Below are positions 62,126-64,000 of a stretch of 64,000 bases of DNA, piece after piece. Position 1 is the first letter of the stretch. Each line of letters begins with the position of its first letter. Origin of the DNA: Haloterrigena turkmenica DSM 5511 (GTDB taxonomy: Archaea; Halobacteriota; Halobacteria; Halobacteriales; Natrialbaceae). The notes beneath the pieces are model-generated. The model was given only the letters and a program-made list of their open reading frames with translations. It was not told the DNA's origin and made no database searches. The position numbers and the translations under genes were made by a program. Location: positions 2,914,001 to 2,978,000 of the forward strand of contig NC_013743.1 in assembly GCF_000025325.1 (NCBI RefSeq), given 5' to 3'.

Positions 62126-62314
62126 GCGGGCCGTGCGCGGCGCGCAGCGCCGCGAACTCGAGGCGGTGAAACCGCCTCGTACGGCCCGCTCGCACGGTTC
62201 GCGGAACCTCCGGTTCCGCGCTAACGCTCACTCACGCTGTTCGTTCGCACATCCCTCGCGATATTCGAACCGCGACTCCGTCGCGGTTCAGCGCGCCAGC
62301 AGCGTTCACTGCTG
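62126..62314. repeat. Cluster of six perfect inverted repeats with trinucleotide loops
   Basis: An outer stem 62126-62134/62181-62189 (9 bp) encloses CGCGGCGC (62136-62143)-GCA-GCGCCGCG (62147-62154) and CGAGGCGGT (62159-62167)-GAA-ACCGCCTCG (62171-62179). After it come CGCGGAACC (62200-62208)-TCC-GGTTCCGCG (62212-62220), GAACCGCGAC (62267-62276)-TCC-GTCGCGGTTC (62280-62289) and CAGCAG (62297-62302)-n6-CTGCTG (62309-62314). Not coding; role unknown. Confidence 0.8.
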
Positions 62315-62360
62315 CGGCTGACCAACTCTCCACTGTAATCCAGCGGGAAGCGATCGCCGA

Positions 62361-63422
62361 TTACAGCGGTTCGTCGCCCTCGAGGATCCGCTTTGCGCGC
62401 GCGGCCAGTGCCGGGACGCGGTCTTCCATCTTCGGGTACAGCGGGTTGTCCGCGTTGCCCTCGAGATGCCGGCGGAAGAACATCTCGCCGAGGCCGGCCA
62501 GTTTATAGACCGCCAACGTCCGGTAGAACCGCTCGTGTTCGAACTCGAGGCCGGTGAGTTCCTCCCAGCGGTCGACGAGTTCGATGCGGGTCGGGTAGCC
62601 CTCGCGTTCCATAAACCGCGTGACCAGTTCCGGAATCTCGGGGGCGGGATCCTTCGGATCGCGCCAGTAGGAGAGCATCCAGCCCAGATCGGCCCGCGGG
62701 TCGCCCAGCGTCGCCATCTCCCAGTCGAAGACGGCGTTGAGTTCCGGCGGCGTGCCGGGGGCGAACATCACGTTATCGAGCTTGTAATCGCCGTGGACCA
62801 GCGAGTGCGGGTGGTCCTCGGGGACGTTTGACTCGAGCCAGTCGCCGACCTCGTAGAGGACGGGCACCTCGCGCTCGTCCTCGGTGACCTCGAACGCCCA
62901 CGAGAGCTGTTTGCCCCAGCGGTCGACCTGCCGTTGGGTGTAGCCCGTGGGACGGCCGAACTCGCCGAGGCCGAGTTCCTCGTAGTCCAGCCGGTGGATC
63001 TTCGCCAGCGTGTCGACGAGTTCCTCGCCGGTCCGCCGGCGGTGGGCGGGGTCGGCGAACCGCTCCGGTTCGTCCTCCCGGAGGACGTCGCCCTCGAGGC
63101 GTTCCATCACGTAGAAGTCGCTGCCGATGACGGCGTGGTCGTCGCAGGCCACCTTCGTCTCGGGGACAGGGACGTCGGTGTCCGTCAGGGCCGACGTCAC
63201 CCGATGCTCCCGGAGAACGTCGTGGGCGGTGTCGGCGGTCTCGCCCGGCGGCGGTCGCCGGATGACCAACTCCTCGCCGCCCCAAGTGACGAACAGCGTC
63301 TCGTTGGAGTGGCCCTCCTGGTGGCGCTCGATCTCGTAGCCGTCGACCTCGCCGAGGTGCTCCTCGAGGTAGGCGACTAGCGCGTCCTCGTCGACCAGCC
63401 GCTCGTAGTACTCGTCGCTCAT
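62361..63422 (-). CDS. Phosphotransferase family protein (ACAD10-like aminoglycoside phosphotransferase fold)
   Basis: 353 residues. Kinase-like fold: N-lobe EGHSNETLFVTWGGEELVIRRPP, catalytic HGDYKLDNVMF (about 209-219) and DFG-like VFDWEMATLGDPRADLGW (about 232-249). Such proteins occur with acyl-CoA dehydrogenases and phosphorylate hydroxy-acyl compounds, so the substrate is probably a 4-hydroxy acid or acyl derivative. Stands near the beta-oxidation fusion gene. The end is just left of a large intergenic region. Confidence 0.87.
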   Translation of the reverse strand: MSDEYYERLVDEDALVAYLEEHLGEVDGYEIERHQEGHSNETLFVTWGGEELVIRRPPPGETADTAHDVLREHRVTSALTDTDVPVPETKVACDDHAVIGSDFYVMERLEGDVLREDEPERFADPAHRRRTGEELVDTLAKIHRLDYEELGLGEFGRPTGYTQRQVDRWGKQLSWAFEVTEDEREVPVLYEVGDWLESNVPEDHPHSLVHGDYKLDNVMFAPGTPPELNAVFDWEMATLGDPRADLGWMLSYWRDPKDPAPEIPELVTRFMEREGYPTRIELVDRWEELTGLEFEHERFYRTLAVYKLAGLGEMFFRRHLEGNADNPLYPKMEDRVPALAARAKRILEGDEPL

Positions 63423-63652
63423 GGCGTACTGAGGGGAGCCGATACGGTGAATTCCGTCGGATCGCGATGCGCGCTCGACATTTGTGGACAGTACTAACGC
63501 GACTCTCCTTTACGAAAATAGTTTCGCTGGAAATTCTTTCTTACAATGTTCATACGATACGAGTTATCAATCCACGTGGCTACGACGGTCAGAAGTGATT
63601 CAGTCGCCGTCGCGGTTCCCAAATTTATGGCCGATGCCGAGTCGGCCCGCGT

Positions 63653-64000
63653 TCACGTCCCATCGACGATCTCGAGCACCTCCGCGGGCGATTCGATCCG
63701 GTAGGAGACGGCCGGGCCGTCCTCGGCGCCGAAGGCGACACCGCGGATTCCCATCTCGTCAGCGCCCTTCACGTCGTGGTCGTACCGGTCGCCGATCATC
63801 AGCGATCGTTCGGGGGCGACGCCGGCCTTCGCGAGCGCCGTCTCGAAGATTTCGGGATCGGGCTTGGTCCGGCCGACCTCCTCCGACGTGGTGATCGAAT
63901 CGAACCGTTCGCGGACGCCAAACTGCTCGAGCATCTCCTTTCCCGCCTCGTCGTCGACGTCGCTGATGACGCCGACGTGGATCTCGCGGTCGGCGAGTTT
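63653..64000 (-). CDS. HAD-superfamily hydrolase, 5' part outside window
   Basis: Partial: the last about 115 residues are seen, running off the right edge. Motif II-like VISDVDDEAGKEM region at the edge, then RTKPDPEIFETALAKAGV (Lys motif) and MIGDRYDHDVKGADEMGIRGVAF (GD...D motif IV). This is the C-terminal half of a phosphoglycolate phosphatase- or 2-haloacid dehalogenase-like HAD protein. The catalytic nucleophile motif lies outside the window. Confidence 0.85.
   Translation of the reverse strand, partial: KLADREIHVGVISDVDDEAGKEMLEQFGVRERFDSITTSEEVGRTKPDPEIFETALAKAGVAPERSLMIGDRYDHDVKGADEMGIRGVAFGAEDGPAVSYRIESPAEVLEIVDGT

Larger units (their letters stand above)
61597..62360. other. Long intergenic region with operator-like repeat and hairpin cluster
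   Basis: 764 bp with no confident gene. The start (61605-61660) holds the fadB promoter on the minus strand. The middle is unremarkable. The end, from 62126, is a dense array of hairpins described separately. Confidence 0.6.

Noticed and set aside
1-64000. tRNA, rRNA or CRISPR array anywhere in the window
   Set aside because: No cloverleaf with T-arm GGTTCRAATCC-type sequence, no rRNA-like conserved segment and no regularly spaced repeats were seen by eye. A covariance-model search would settle it.

Overview
The window is from a haloarchaeon (class Halobacteria; the gene style suggests a Natrialbales member such as Haloterrigena, Natrinema or Natronorubrum, but that rank is an inference). 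The reasons are high GC with strongly GC-rich third codon positions, very acidic proteins, Tat-type lipoprotein signals (twin arginine followed by a lipobox Cys), TATA-box promoters placed so close to start codons that transcripts look leaderless, and archaeal genes such as eIF1A, pelota, archaeal RqcH, an Lhr-type helicase and Bat/HTH-10 and TrmB regulators. High GC leaves long open antisense frames almost everywhere; these were ignored.

Positions 1-31700 are mostly core or household genes: a Tat-exported amidohydrolase, PRC-barrel protein, FAH-family protein, beta-propeller lipoprotein, YkgJ protein and eIF1A. A small lower-GC patch with an AsnC regulator and two small proteins follows (5600-6911). 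Then come a cold-shock protein, a decayed TnpB-only IS200/IS605-type element flanked by two related hairpins (8275-9695), RqcH, a siroheme nitrite/sulfite reductase with two small partners, a CBS protein, membrane proteins, pelota, a DUF7351-like regulator, a TrmB regulator overlapping an RND/MMPL exporter, an MBL-fold hydrolase, a zinc alcohol dehydrogenase, two exported proteins and an Lhr-like helicase.

Positions 32196-63422 look like a large catabolic region. The first half (32196-42447) holds an amidohydrolase, an IclR regulator, an HD-domain protein, a tandem EthD protein, a VOC protein, a second EthD protein translationally coupled to a ThDP-dependent decarboxylase-like enzyme, an NAD-epimerase, an M24-fold enzyme with an altered metal ligand, and a flavin LLM oxidoreductase. 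Its substrate cannot be read from sequence and it is the best candidate here for an undescribed pathway. The second half is a phenylacetate module: PaaI thioesterase, PaaK ligase, PaaABCD epoxidase (PaaD zinc ribbon encoded as a separate 56-residue protein, no PaaE in the window), a divergent Bat-type regulator, another PaaI, a complete branched-chain-amino-acid-type ABC importer (LivK, a fused LivHM, LivG, LivF), a USP, a GNAT, a second close PaaK paralogue, a MaoC hydratase, an alpha/beta hydrolase with an Asp nucleophile, an HTH regulator, a third PaaI, a 3-hydroxyacyl-CoA dehydrogenase/enoyl-CoA hydratase fusion and an ACAD10-like phosphotransferase. Together these could import an aromatic acid, activate it to CoA, open the ring aerobically and finish by beta-oxidation.

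Long non-coding stretches at 31680-32195, 33066-33578, 56653-57540 and 61597-62360 hold AT-rich DNA, inverted repeats and, at 62126-62314, a dense run of perfect hairpins with trinucleotide loops. No rRNA, tRNA or CRISPR array was seen.
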